Part shown: positions 32,519-40,842 of the stretch, one piece after another
How the letters are laid out: every line of letters starts with the position of its first letter
How positions within the stretch are numbered: position 1 is the stretch's first letter
NCBI RefSeq assembly: GCF_001552135.1
Contig: NZ_BCQP01000055.1
Location: 28,410-92,409, forward strand
Source of the DNA: Actinomadura chibensis NBRC 106107
GTDB lineage: Bacteria > Actinomycetota > Actinomycetes > Streptosporangiales > Streptosporangiaceae
Direction: 5' to 3'
Length of the DNA: 64,000 nucleotides
Notes under the pieces: generated by a model
Told to the model about the DNA's origin: nothing
Databases searched by the model: none
The model's input: the letters and a program-made list of their open reading frames with translations, nothing else
Program-made: the position numbers and the translations under genes

Positions 32519-33295
32519 GTGGTAGGGGAATTCGAACGGCGTCCGATGATCTCGGTCGACGCCACGGGGTACGGAAGCGGTGACGACCAGCGGCAGTCGG
32601 CCATCCAGACGGGGCTCCTCGACGTCCTCGACCGCGCCGCGGACTCGACCGGACTCGACCGGGGCGGCTGGGAGCGGCAGCGCGCCGGGGACGGCGAGTT
32701 CTCGGTCCTGCTCCCGCAGACCGCCGAGGGGCGCCTGGTCGGGGACTTCCCGCGCCACCTCGCGGCCTTCCTGAGCCGGCGCAACGGGGACGCGCCGTGG
32801 GAGCACCGCCTGCGGCTCAGGCTCGCCATCCACTACGGGACGGCCATCGCCGACGTGAACGGGCGCAGCGGCCGGGGCCCCGTCGAGGTCGCCCGGCTCT
32901 GCGACAGCCCCCAACTGCGCGCCGCCCTCACCGAGTCCAGGGCCGACCTGGCCGTCATGCTCTCCGACCGGATCTTCACCGACATCGTCCGCAACGGCCA
33001 CGCCCTCTCGGTCGCCCCCGAGGACTTCCGCGAGGTGCGGGTCGAGGTGAAGGAGTTCCGCGAGCGGGCCTGGCTCTGGATCCCGCGCGGCCGCGACGTC
33101 CACTCCCTCTCGCTCACCCTCCCGGCGGCCGCCGAGCCCGCGCCGAAGACCGAGCCCGCGCCGAAGCCCGACCCCGCGCCGGACGCCGAGGCCACGTCGC
33201 GGGAAGGGCCGGCGCGGAAGCGGCCCGCCGGGGTGCACAACGAGTTCCACGAGCGGGTGGACGCGAGAGGCGCCAATTTCGGTTTCCGGAGTTGA
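32519..33295 (+). CDS. Class III nucleotidyl cyclase-like protein with C-terminal motif tail
   Basis: A 258-residue protein; GTG 32519 is preferred for its GGGGGG ribosome site (TTG 32447 is open in frame). The cyclase fold shows metal Asp14 (ISVDATGYG) and Asp58 (RAGDGEFSVLLP), then LRLRLAIHYGTAIADVNGR and GPVEVARLCDSPQLRAAL. The Arg of the usual VNxAAR motif remains but Asn is replaced. A Pro/Glu linker leads to a C-terminal tail (240-256) HNEFHERVDARGANFGF that recurs in the next protein. It probably makes a cyclic nucleotide or senses one; the product is unknown. Confidence 0.72.
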   Translation: MVGEFERRPMISVDATGYGSGDDQRQSAIQTGLLDVLDRAADSTGLDRGGWERQRAGDGEFSVLLPQTAEGRLVGDFPRHLAAFLSRRNGDAPWEHRLRLRLAIHYGTAIADVNGRSGRGPVEVARLCDSPQLRAALTESRADLAVMLSDRIFTDIVRNGHALSVAPEDFREVRVEVKEFRERAWLWIPRGRDVHSLSLTLPAAAEPAPKTEPAPKPDPAPDAEATSREGPARKRPAGVHNEFHERVDARGANFGFRS

Positions 33296-33299
33296 TCCC

Positions 33300-35450
33300 A
33301 TGGCAGCGGATCCCCCCGTCGACGGCGTCCGCACCGACGACGACGGCCAGCCGTTCCAGCGCGTCGACAAGCCGGCCGAGAAGGAGGGGCCCGAGGAGGC
33401 CCCGCCCGCCCCCGAGCTCCCGCCGGTCAACCAGCTGATCAACATCTTCAACAACGACGTGGAGGCGTCGGGGGCGAACTTCGGGTTCGGCGAGGGGGCG
33501 AGCCGGGCCAGCCGCCAGGCGGTGAGCGGGCCCATGCCCCGCGACCGGGTGGACGCGCTGACCCGCCACTTCGTGGCGCCCGAGCCGTTCGAGGCCGCCG
33601 ACGAGGCGCTGCGCAAGCACTCCGTCGTCACCCTCACCGGGCCGGACGGCGTCGGCAAGGTCACCGGCGCCGTCAACCTGCTCGTCGAGGTGCTCGGCCC
33701 GGAGGCGCCGATCGTCAAGCTGTCCCCGACCAGGAGCCTGCGGGAACTGGCCGCCCGCGCGTTCGACGAGCGCACCGGCTACCTGCTGCCGGGCTGGTTC
33801 GGCGTGTCCGACCAGGAGGCCGAGCACCACTGGGAACGGGTCCAGGGGGAGCTGTGCGAGAAGGGCTCCTTCCTGGTGGTGACCTCCTCGGAGGAGAACC
33901 GGCGCACGGCCGTGACCGCCCGGATCGAGTGGTGCCCGCCCGGGGACCTGGCGGCGGTCGTCCGCGCCCACGCGGGCGACGGACCGTCCGGCCCGTCCGA
34001 CGCGGACATCGCGAAGCTCGTCGAGGCGCTGCCCGAGGCGGTGACGATGGCGTCGCTGGTCGAGATCACCGAACTGCTCGTCCGGGGGCTGCCGCCGGAG
34101 GAGGCGATCTCCTCCGTCCTGCGGCGGGCGGCGCAGGAGCGGGTGCGCGAGTGGTTCGAGGGGAAGCCGACCCGGGACGAGGTGCTCGACGTCACCGTCC
34201 TCGCGTTCCTGCCCGGCCTGTCGGAGCGGCTGTTCGGGGAGTGCCGGGAGCTGCTGAAGGCGGAGCTGGCGATGACGGTGCCGGTGCCGGTGCCGGCGGA
34301 GCCCGCCGCCGCCGATCCCGCGGAGCGTCCGCCGGGGGCCGCGGCGGGGGAGGCGTTCCCGCAGGCCAGGGGCAGGCAGTTGGAGAACCCGCTGATCGGG
34401 ATCCGGCAGGTGAGCGTCGACGGGCGGCCCCGGCGGGTGATCGAGCTGCGGGAGGAGGAGGCGCGGCGCTTCGTCTTCGCCGAGATGACCGGACGGTTCG
34501 ACGAGCACTTCTGGGACGCGGTCCGCGCCTGGCTCGAACGCATCCTGATCGAGCCGGAGTTCGCCCTGCGCATCGCGGCGGGCCTCGCCCGGCTGGCCGC
34601 GTCGAGCTTCGACGAGGTCGAGGGCTCCTACCTCGTCCCGTGGTCGGTCGCGATGGGACGCGGGGAACCGGCCCGCTCGCACGCCAGGCAGCGGCGGCTG
34701 ACGACCGTCCACGTGCTGTGGTTCATGTGCTTCGACGAGGACCTCGCGCCCGTCGCGCTCCGGGTCGCCGAGGGATGGACCGGGCGGGGCAGCACGTACG
34801 GGCAGCGGTACAACGCGATCATCGCGTTCTCGGGCGTCCTCGGCCGGCTCTTCCCGCTGGAGGCGGTGAAGAACCTCTGGCGGCTGGCGGGCAACCGGGG
34901 CGCCGTGCTCGGGCCGCTCGCGGTCGAGGCGTTCGGCGGGCTGTTCCTGTCCCAGGAGGACGCGGCCGGGCGCGTCCACGTCGTCCAGTTCCTGGAGAAC
35001 AAGATCAGGAAGCTGCGCGGCGTGCCCGGCAAGATCGAGATGTACGGGGCGGCGCTGCGCGCGATGCTCGCCGTCTACCGGACCGACGACCCGCAGGGCC
35101 GCCCGCTCGCGGCGCGGCTGCTGTGCGAGCGGCCGGACCTCGCGGACGCCTTCGGCTACACCTGGTCGGTCCTCCTCGTGAACCGGCCGGTCCGGCACGC
35201 GGCGCTCGCCGCGCTGCACGCCAACCTCGACGCCCTGCGGCACCACAGCGAGGAGCCGGAGCGGATCGCCCAGCGGCTCGGCGACGTCCTCGGCGGCCTC
35301 CTCACCGAGGAGCAGCAGGACGAGCTCGCCAAGGACTTCACGGCGCTCGCGGAGAGCCCCGCCAACCGGCGCGACGGGACGAACCCGGTCACCGCCGCCC
35401 TCTTCGCGGCCATCGAACGAGCACGACGTCGTATGGGAGAACAAGCGTGA
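33300..35450 (+). CDS. P-loop (STAND/conflict-type) protein with N-terminal motif
   Basis: A 716-residue protein, ATG four bases after the cyclase stop. After an acidic leader, residues 47-63 (INIFNNDVEASGANFGF) match the cyclase tail at 10 of 17 positions. A P-loop follows at 114-122 (GPDGVGKVT, with Val where Ser/Thr is usual). A possible sensor strand is SFLVVTSSEEN. The remainder is largely helical and unrecognised, rich in Arg/Glu. Architecture and context resemble regulatory NTPases of bacterial conflict systems. It overlaps the next gene by four bases. Confidence 0.7.
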   Translation: MAADPPVDGVRTDDDGQPFQRVDKPAEKEGPEEAPPAPELPPVNQLINIFNNDVEASGANFGFGEGASRASRQAVSGPMPRDRVDALTRHFVAPEPFEAADEALRKHSVVTLTGPDGVGKVTGAVNLLVEVLGPEAPIVKLSPTRSLRELAARAFDERTGYLLPGWFGVSDQEAEHHWERVQGELCEKGSFLVVTSSEENRRTAVTARIEWCPPGDLAAVVRAHAGDGPSGPSDADIAKLVEALPEAVTMASLVEITELLVRGLPPEEAISSVLRRAAQERVREWFEGKPTRDEVLDVTVLAFLPGLSERLFGECRELLKAELAMTVPVPVPAEPAAADPAERPPGAAAGEAFPQARGRQLENPLIGIRQVSVDGRPRRVIELREEEARRFVFAEMTGRFDEHFWDAVRAWLERILIEPEFALRIAAGLARLAASSFDEVEGSYLVPWSVAMGRGEPARSHARQRRLTTVHVLWFMCFDEDLAPVALRVAEGWTGRGSTYGQRYNAIIAFSGVLGRLFPLEAVKNLWRLAGNRGAVLGPLAVEAFGGLFLSQEDAAGRVHVVQFLENKIRKLRGVPGKIEMYGAALRAMLAVYRTDDPQGRPLAARLLCERPDLADAFGYTWSVLLVNRPVRHAALAALHANLDALRHHSEEPERIAQRLGDVLGGLLTEEQQDELAKDFTALAESPANRRDGTNPVTAALFAAIERARRRMGEQA

Positions 35451-36796
35451 CCTACCCGATCATCACCCAGAAGGTCCTGTCGCCGGTGCCGAGGTCCGGC
35501 CTCCTCGGGCTGCGCTCCCGGAGCCGCGACGCGGCGGAGATCCCGGTCCCGACGGCGGGCGAGGTGCTCGTGCTCCGCTCGGGCGGCAGGCACGTGCTCG
35601 ACAGCGGGCGGCTGGGCCTGGACGACGAGATCGTCGTGGAGGCGACGCACGTGAGCGTCGTCGACATGACGGAGAACAAGCAGCTGAGGGTCGAGCTCTC
35701 CATCCCGTCCGCCGAGGGCGGCCTCTTCGCCGTCGGCGTCGAGTTCACCTGCCGCGTCCACGACCCGGTCGCCGTGGTGGAGGCCGGGCTCGGCGACATC
35801 CGCGACTTCCTCGCCGCGTATCTGCGGGCCCACGACGACGTCTTCAAGGCGGGGGCCAAGTACCGGCTCGCCGACTTCCTCGCGGCCCGGACGGAGGTGC
35901 GCGCCGAACTCCAGGCCTACAACCACTACGTGCCCGTCCAGCTCTCCGGGATGACGGCGACGCTCGGCAACGTCGAGATCCCCGCGCCGCCGGAGGTGAA
36001 GGAGTACCTGGGCAAGGCCGTCAAGGACGATCTCGTCCACCAGGACCGGCTGGCGGGCCTCGCGAGGTCCGGGAGGTTCGACCGGGCCGAGGCCGAGGAG
36101 GAGGCCGAGACCAAGCTGCGCAAGCTCAAGCTGGAGGTGCTCGGCACCGAGCAGGAGATCCACAAGCTGCGCGGCGACCGGCTGAAGGCGGAGCAGCGGG
36201 AGCGGGACGAGGAGGACGCGCTGGCCGCCGCGCACCGCAGGCGCGACGCGGAGACGACCTTCAACCTCGGCCAGGCCGCGAAGGTGACCGCCGCGGTCGG
36301 CGACAACCCGCTGATGGCCCACGCCATCGCCGCCGAGCGGGGCGAGATCAGCGCCAAGGAGCTGGCCGAGCTGTACCAGCAGGAGGCCGACCGGCTCTAC
36401 GCGCTGGAACGGCTGCGCGAGGACCGCGCCTACGACGACACGGTCAAGAACGCGCAGCTTTCCCGGGACACCAGGGTCCAGGGCATCATCATGCGGCTCG
36501 ACGTCTTCAAGGAGATGGTGCGCAAGGGCCTCCTCGACGAGCGCGGCATCAAGGAGATCGACTCCATCCTCACCGAGCTCGTCGCCGGGAATGCCGTCGA
36601 GGTGCCGTCCACGCCGGAGCCCAGCCTGAAGGTCGAGGTGGCCGACCCCGTTCCGGACGAGCCCGCGCCCCCGCTGGAGTCCGCCGCGCCCGCGGCCGTC
36701 GACGCCGGGACCGCGGACGACGGGACCGGCGGCGCCGCGGCCGGCGGCGCCGCCACCGCCGACGACGACGAGCCGTACCGGGAGGAAGACCTCTGA
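35447..36796 (+). CDS. SPFH/band-7-like coiled-coil protein
   Basis: A 449-residue protein starting at GTG 35447, overlapping the P-loop gene. Residues 1-190 are beta/alpha mixed (LDDEIVVEATHVSVVDMTEN; LFAVGVEFTCRVHDPVAVVE; IRDFLAAYLRAHDDVF), like an SPFH domain but with no N-terminal membrane anchor. A long charged coiled coil follows (about 200-270: EEEAETKLRKLKLEVLGTEQ...). The tail is Pro/Ala/Asp-rich and acidic. SPFH proteins scaffold membrane assemblies, which fits the DUF4407 membrane partner overlapping its stop. Confidence 0.6.
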   Translation: MTYPIITQKVLSPVPRSGLLGLRSRSRDAAEIPVPTAGEVLVLRSGGRHVLDSGRLGLDDEIVVEATHVSVVDMTENKQLRVELSIPSAEGGLFAVGVEFTCRVHDPVAVVEAGLGDIRDFLAAYLRAHDDVFKAGAKYRLADFLAARTEVRAELQAYNHYVPVQLSGMTATLGNVEIPAPPEVKEYLGKAVKDDLVHQDRLAGLARSGRFDRAEAEEEAETKLRKLKLEVLGTEQEIHKLRGDRLKAEQRERDEEDALAAAHRRRDAETTFNLGQAAKVTAAVGDNPLMAHAIAAERGEISAKELAELYQQEADRLYALERLREDRAYDDTVKNAQLSRDTRVQGIIMRLDVFKEMVRKGLLDERGIKEIDSILTELVAGNAVEVPSTPEPSLKVEVADPVPDEPAPPLESAAPAAVDAGTADDGTGGAAAGGAATADDDEPYREEDL

Positions 36797-38145
36797 TGAC
36801 GGCGGTCCAGGACCCCTTCACCGCGCCCCCCGAGGAGGCGGAGCCGCCCCGGGGGCCGGAGCGCGGTCCGAGCGGGCGGGGCCGGTGGCTCCGCTCCCTG
36901 GTCGGCGTGGACGAGAAGGTCCTCGGCAGGGCCCCGCTGGACCGCGGACGCTACACCGCGATGGCCTTCATCGTGCTGAACGCGGGCCTGCTCGCCGCCG
37001 CGTCCATGTTCGTGATGGTGCAGAAGTTCGCGGACGTGCCGCTCCCGGTGGCGCTGCTGTTCGCGCTGTTCTGGGGCTGGATCATCTTCTCGGTCGACCG
37101 CTGGCTGATCGCCAGCTCGCACGGGACGCAGGGCGGCCGCGGGGTGTTCCTCGCCCGGATCGTCCTCGCCGTCGTGCTGGGGTTCGTAGTGGCCGAGCCG
37201 CTGCTGATCAAGATCTTCGAGCCCGCGATCCACCGGCAGGTGGCCGAGGACCGGCGGGTCGAGCGGGCCGCCAGGCTCAGCGCCTTGACGGCCTGCAACC
37301 CCGTCCCGTACCGGCGGCTGCCCGCGAAGGACGCCGACTCGTGCCGGGACCGGCGGCTGCTCATCACCGTCAGCGCCAACCCGGTGGCGGCGGCGGACAC
37401 GGTCGCCTCGCTCGACGCGCAGGCGGCGGCGCTGTCGAAGGCCATCGACAAGGACACGCAGGCGCTGCGGCGGCTGGAGAGGCTGGGGCACGCCGAATGC
37501 GGCGGCGAGCGCGTCGGGGACGAGACGACCGGTCGCCGCGGCGAGGGCCCGAACTGCCGCCAGATCCGCCGGGAGCGGGAGGCGTTCCTCGGCACGTCCA
37601 AGCTCCCGGAGCGGCGGGCGCAGCTCGCCGACCTCCAGGGCAAGGCCAAGGCCGCCGTCGAGGACCAGGGCAGGGTGAACGCCGCCTACGCGTCCGAGGT
37701 CATGCGGGAGATCGACAAGCAGCTGCCCCGTCCCGAGGGCAGGATCGGGATCCTGGAGGAGGACGACGCGCTCTTCACGCTCCAGCGCCGGAGCCCGATG
37801 GTGTTCCTGTTCGCCGTCCTGGTCCGGCTCGCGCTGATCATCCTGGACTGCATGCCGGTGCTGACCAAGCGCCTCGCCGGGCTCAGCACCTACGACCGCC
37901 AGGTGGCCGACCACGTCGTGGCCGACATGGAGAAGCACGAGATCTTCCTCAAGTACGAGAAGACGCTGAGCGTCCAGTCGCGGCTCGACGCCCTCCGCGT
38001 GATGGAGGAGCAGGAGCGCGACCGCCGCCTGCACAGGGAGCGCACCGAGGCCGAGGCGCGCGACAGCGAGGGCGAGCAGGTGAAGCAGCAGATCCGGGAC
38101 ATGGCGGCCCGGCTGAAGGGCAGTCCCGGCCCCGCGTCCGAATGA
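36796..38145 (+). CDS. DUF4407 membrane protein
   Basis: A 449-residue DUF4407 protein. Two hydrophobic segments (about 55-77 and 84-100) surround AALLFALFWGWIIFSVDRWLI, a family hallmark; a third is at 118-138, then a coiled-coil/extracytoplasmic region with four cysteines, a fourth segment near 335-355 and a cytoplasmic coiled coil. The function of DUF4407 is unknown. Coupling to the SPFH-like gene (ATG overlaps TGA) suggests they form one membrane complex, the likely output of the module. Confidence 0.8.
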   Translation: MTAVQDPFTAPPEEAEPPRGPERGPSGRGRWLRSLVGVDEKVLGRAPLDRGRYTAMAFIVLNAGLLAAASMFVMVQKFADVPLPVALLFALFWGWIIFSVDRWLIASSHGTQGGRGVFLARIVLAVVLGFVVAEPLLIKIFEPAIHRQVAEDRRVERAARLSALTACNPVPYRRLPAKDADSCRDRRLLITVSANPVAAADTVASLDAQAAALSKAIDKDTQALRRLERLGHAECGGERVGDETTGRRGEGPNCRQIRREREAFLGTSKLPERRAQLADLQGKAKAAVEDQGRVNAAYASEVMREIDKQLPRPEGRIGILEEDDALFTLQRRSPMVFLFAVLVRLALIILDCMPVLTKRLAGLSTYDRQVADHVVADMEKHEIFLKYEKTLSVQSRLDALRVMEEQERDRRLHRERTEAEARDSEGEQVKQQIRDMAARLKGSPGPASE

Positions 38146-38165
38146 CGGGCGGGGTTTTCGGCGAA

Positions 38166-38224
38166 CCCGTGATCCCGTTTCGGCGTCGGTCTTGACGACC
38201 GATCGGCGAACACGAGATCACGGG
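38166..38224. promoter_or_regulatory. Nested inverted repeats upstream of Sel1 gene
   Basis: Outer arms CCCGTGATC/GATCACGGG (38166-38174, 38216-38224) enclose an inner TCGGTC...GACCGA dyad. It may terminate the preceding operon and/or act as operator for the gene at 38235; a TTGACG at about 38192 could be its -35. Confidence 0.45.
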
Positions 38225-38234
38225 GAGTGCTCCC

Positions 38235-39671
38235 ATGAGCGATGCCGGGCGCCCGGCCGAGGCGACCGTCCTGTTCGAGAAGGGGCTCGCCGCCCTGCGC
38301 GAGGACGACCGCGCGGAGGCGGAGCGGTGCTTCCGGGAGGCGTCCGAGAAGGGGCACGGGGGCGCGTCCCTGAACCTCGGGGTTCTGCTGGGCGAGCGCG
38401 GGGATGTGGACGAGGCCAAGCGGTGCTATCTGCGCGCCTGGGAACTGGAGGCCAACGACAAGGCGGCCTCCAACCTCGGGGCGATCTACGACGACGGCGG
38501 GAAGGGCGACCTGGTCGCCGCCGCCGAATGGTACGGCCGGGCGGCCGACCTCGGTAACGCCATCGCCGCGTACAACCTGGGGTTCGTCTGGCAGGACCGG
38601 GGCGAACCCGAGAAGCGCCTTGACGCGTGGCGGCGCGCCGCCGACCTCAAGCACCCCGACGCCGCGTACGCGCTCGCGGACGTCCATCTCTCCCGGCAGG
38701 ACGTGGACGAGGGAGTCGCCTGGCTGCGCAGGGCGGTCCTCGACGTCGGAAACGAAAAGGCCGCGCGCAGGCTCGGCGACATCTACGCCAATGCGGGACG
38801 GCACCGCATGGCCCGGTTCTGGAGCGCCTTCCCGGACGGCCCGACGTTCTACAGCCCGGAATTCCAGGCGTTCGCGAGCGAGATATCCGCCGCCGGAATC
38901 CAGCAGCAGGACGTCTTCAACGACGCGTTCGCGCAGAACCGCGTCGAATGGGATCCGGAGGCGGCGACCGTCACCTTGGACGGCCGCACCCTGGGGGGAC
39001 TCACCGTCCTCGGCAGCTTCTCCAACCTTTCCCAGACCTGGCTGTGGGCCTGGGACAATCCGAGTTGGGATCAGGACCTGCCCGCCTTGGCGGCCCTGCG
39101 CACCATTCGCGGATTCGGTGAACGGAACCAGATCCCCGAACTGATCAAGGGGCATCTCGACTTCTCCCGGTTCAACCGTCCGGCCGACGGCGCCGCCACG
39201 ATGGCCCTTTCCGCCGCCGCGCTGATCGGCGCGAAGGGGGTCAGCCTCGTCACCGTGAACGGCGGCAAGGGGCGTCTCGTTCTGGCCGTCGACGATCCGG
39301 GCGTGCCCACCGCGGCGTTCGACCCGCTGTCGGCGCCCCGGCTCCTCACGCACGCCGCCGAGGTCTGGCCGGACGAGCAGCACCGCGTGGTCCGCGGCTT
39401 CATGGAGCACCACGGGTTCGAGGTCTCCGAGTCGCCCGCCGTCATCGTCGTCGAGTCGGCGGACGGGCACCGCGTCACCGTCCGCTGCCCGTTCGCGAAC
39501 GCCAAGGAGCATCCGGAGGTCGCCGCCGTCCTCGGCCGCGACGGCGCCAGGATCGTCGCGAACACGCCCGCCCGCATCCAGGGGGAGCGGCGGGACGGCG
39601 CGAACCCGTACCGCCTGACCGTGCTCTTCGACCTCGACGACCGCGTCACCGCGATCAGCGCCGACCGGTGA
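38235..39671 (+). CDS. Sel1/TPR repeat protein with DUF6882-like C-terminus
   Basis: A 478-residue protein. Residues 1-200 are five or six Sel1-like repeats (EAERCFREASEKGHGGASLNLG; AAAEWYGRAADLGNAIAAYNLG). The C-terminal half has the DUF6882 pattern (LGSFSNLSQTWLWAWDNPSW; LRTIRGFGERNQIPELI). No signal peptide. Such proteins are often protein-interaction adaptors. The ribosome site GGGGAG precedes ATG. Whether it belongs to the upstream signalling module is open; a structured gap separates them. Confidence 0.8.
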   Translation: MSDAGRPAEATVLFEKGLAALREDDRAEAERCFREASEKGHGGASLNLGVLLGERGDVDEAKRCYLRAWELEANDKAASNLGAIYDDGGKGDLVAAAEWYGRAADLGNAIAAYNLGFVWQDRGEPEKRLDAWRRAADLKHPDAAYALADVHLSRQDVDEGVAWLRRAVLDVGNEKAARRLGDIYANAGRHRMARFWSAFPDGPTFYSPEFQAFASEISAAGIQQQDVFNDAFAQNRVEWDPEAATVTLDGRTLGGLTVLGSFSNLSQTWLWAWDNPSWDQDLPALAALRTIRGFGERNQIPELIKGHLDFSRFNRPADGAATMALSAAALIGAKGVSLVTVNGGKGRLVLAVDDPGVPTAAFDPLSAPRLLTHAAEVWPDEQHRVVRGFMEHHGFEVSESPAVIVVESADGHRVTVRCPFANAKEHPEVAAVLGRDGARIVANTPARIQGERRDGANPYRLTVLFDLDDRVTAISADR

Positions 39672-39703
39672 GCGGCACGGCCGAAAACCGGACGCCGCGC
39701 ATT

Positions 39704-39729
39704 GTTCGATCGCTAAAACGATCAAACGT
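39704..39729. promoter_or_regulatory. Imperfect dyad upstream of methyltransferase
   Basis: TGTTCGATCG and CGATCAAACG form a dyad with 8 of 10 paired positions around a 6-base AT-rich centre, in an unusually AT-rich 160-base gap. Nearby TATAAG and TAATAG are possible -10 boxes. Confidence 0.35.
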
Positions 39730-39834
39730 ATAAGCGGCGACAGCGCCCCGGCGAAGGGCATAATAGACCGGGAACGCCAAAGCATCGCCCGCTAGGATTC
39801 TCGCGACCGGCCGATCCCCTTCGAGGAGCCGACG

Positions 39835-40686
39835 ATGCCTCCTGCCGACAGTTCCTCCGGCGACCCCACCGCTGATATTCCTCCCCAACTGCCCCAGTAT
39901 GCGCAAGAACGGTTTAGGACCGACATTCCGTCCCCGGCGCGGACGTGGAACTACTGGATGGGCGGCAAGGACAACTACGCGGCCGACCGGATAGTCGGCG
40001 ACTCCACCGCCGCGATCAATCCCGAGGTCATCACGCTGGCCAGGGAGTCGCGCCCGTTCCTGATCCGCGTCGTGACCTACCTGGCCGCCGAGGAGAGGAT
40101 CCGCAACTTCCTCGACATCGGCGCCGGGCTGCCCACCGAGTCCAACACCCACGAGATCGCCCAGCGCGTCGCGCCCGACGCCCGCGTCGTCTACGCCGAC
40201 AACGACCCCATGGTCCTCGTGCACGCGCGCGCGCTGATGCGCGGGACCACCCCCGAGGGCGTCACCGACTATCTCGACGCCGACTACCACGAACCCCGGC
40301 AGATCCTCGAACAGGCCGCCAACGTCCTCAACTTCAGCCAGCCGATCGCGGTGATGTTCATGGGCGTGCTCGGATTCTGCCAGGAATACGAGACGGCCAA
40401 AAAGATCGTCGCCGACACCATGGCGGGCGTCCCCTCGGGCAGCCTCCTCGCACTGTGGGACTGCACCGACACTTCCGAGGCCGCCAAGCGGAGCACCCAG
40501 CAATACGCCGATTCCGGGACCGTGCCCTACGTCCTGCGCAGCGTCGAACAACTCGACGGCTTCTTCGACGGCCTGGAAAAGGTCGACCCGGGCCTGGTCT
40601 CCATCACCCAATGGCGCCCGGACAACCCCGAAGCCGGCCTCCCCGCACACGTCAACGGCTACGGCGCCGTCGCCCGGAAGCCCTGA
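39835..40686 (+). CDS. DUF574 SAM-dependent methyltransferase
   Basis: A 283-residue protein of the DUF574 (Methyltransf_19) family, heavily expanded in actinomycetes. The signature SPARTWNYWMGGKDNYAADR is intact; FLDIGAGLPTESNTHEIAQ is the SAM-binding loop and VVYADNDPMVL the acidic ribose contact. The substrate is unknown for the family. Monocistronic with a strong hairpin downstream. Confidence 0.95.
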   Translation: MPPADSSSGDPTADIPPQLPQYAQERFRTDIPSPARTWNYWMGGKDNYAADRIVGDSTAAINPEVITLARESRPFLIRVVTYLAAEERIRNFLDIGAGLPTESNTHEIAQRVAPDARVVYADNDPMVLVHARALMRGTTPEGVTDYLDADYHEPRQILEQAANVLNFSQPIAVMFMGVLGFCQEYETAKKIVADTMAGVPSGSLLALWDCTDTSEAAKRSTQQYADSGTVPYVLRSVEQLDGFFDGLEKVDPGLVSITQWRPDNPEAGLPAHVNGYGAVARKP

Positions 40687-40699
40687 CCACCCCGCCCTG

Positions 40700-40728
40700 A
40701 GCGCCGCCCCACCACCGGGGGCGGCGCT
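40700..40728 (+). terminator. Hairpin terminator after DUF574 gene
   Basis: Eleven-base perfect arms (AGCGCCGCCCC, 40700-40710; complement 40718-40728) around a 7-base loop begin 14 bases after the methyltransferase stop. Confidence 0.75.
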
Positions 40729-40765
40729 TGCATGTGCCCGAGCGGGCGTGGTGACCGCCCACGAA

Positions 40766-40801
40766 TTCCCGGCGCCGCGATGAGTCCGGCGGCGCCGGGA
40801 A
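40766..40801. repeat. Strong hairpin in leader of RibD-like gene
   Basis: Perfect 13-base arms (TTCCCGGCGCCGC, 40766-40778; complement 40789-40801) with a 10-base loop end 41 bases before ATG 40843. It may be a second terminator or an attenuator. Confidence 0.55.
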
Positions 40802-40842
40802 GTCCATCTCTCGACAGGAAGACCAACGCACCGGGAGTGGAC

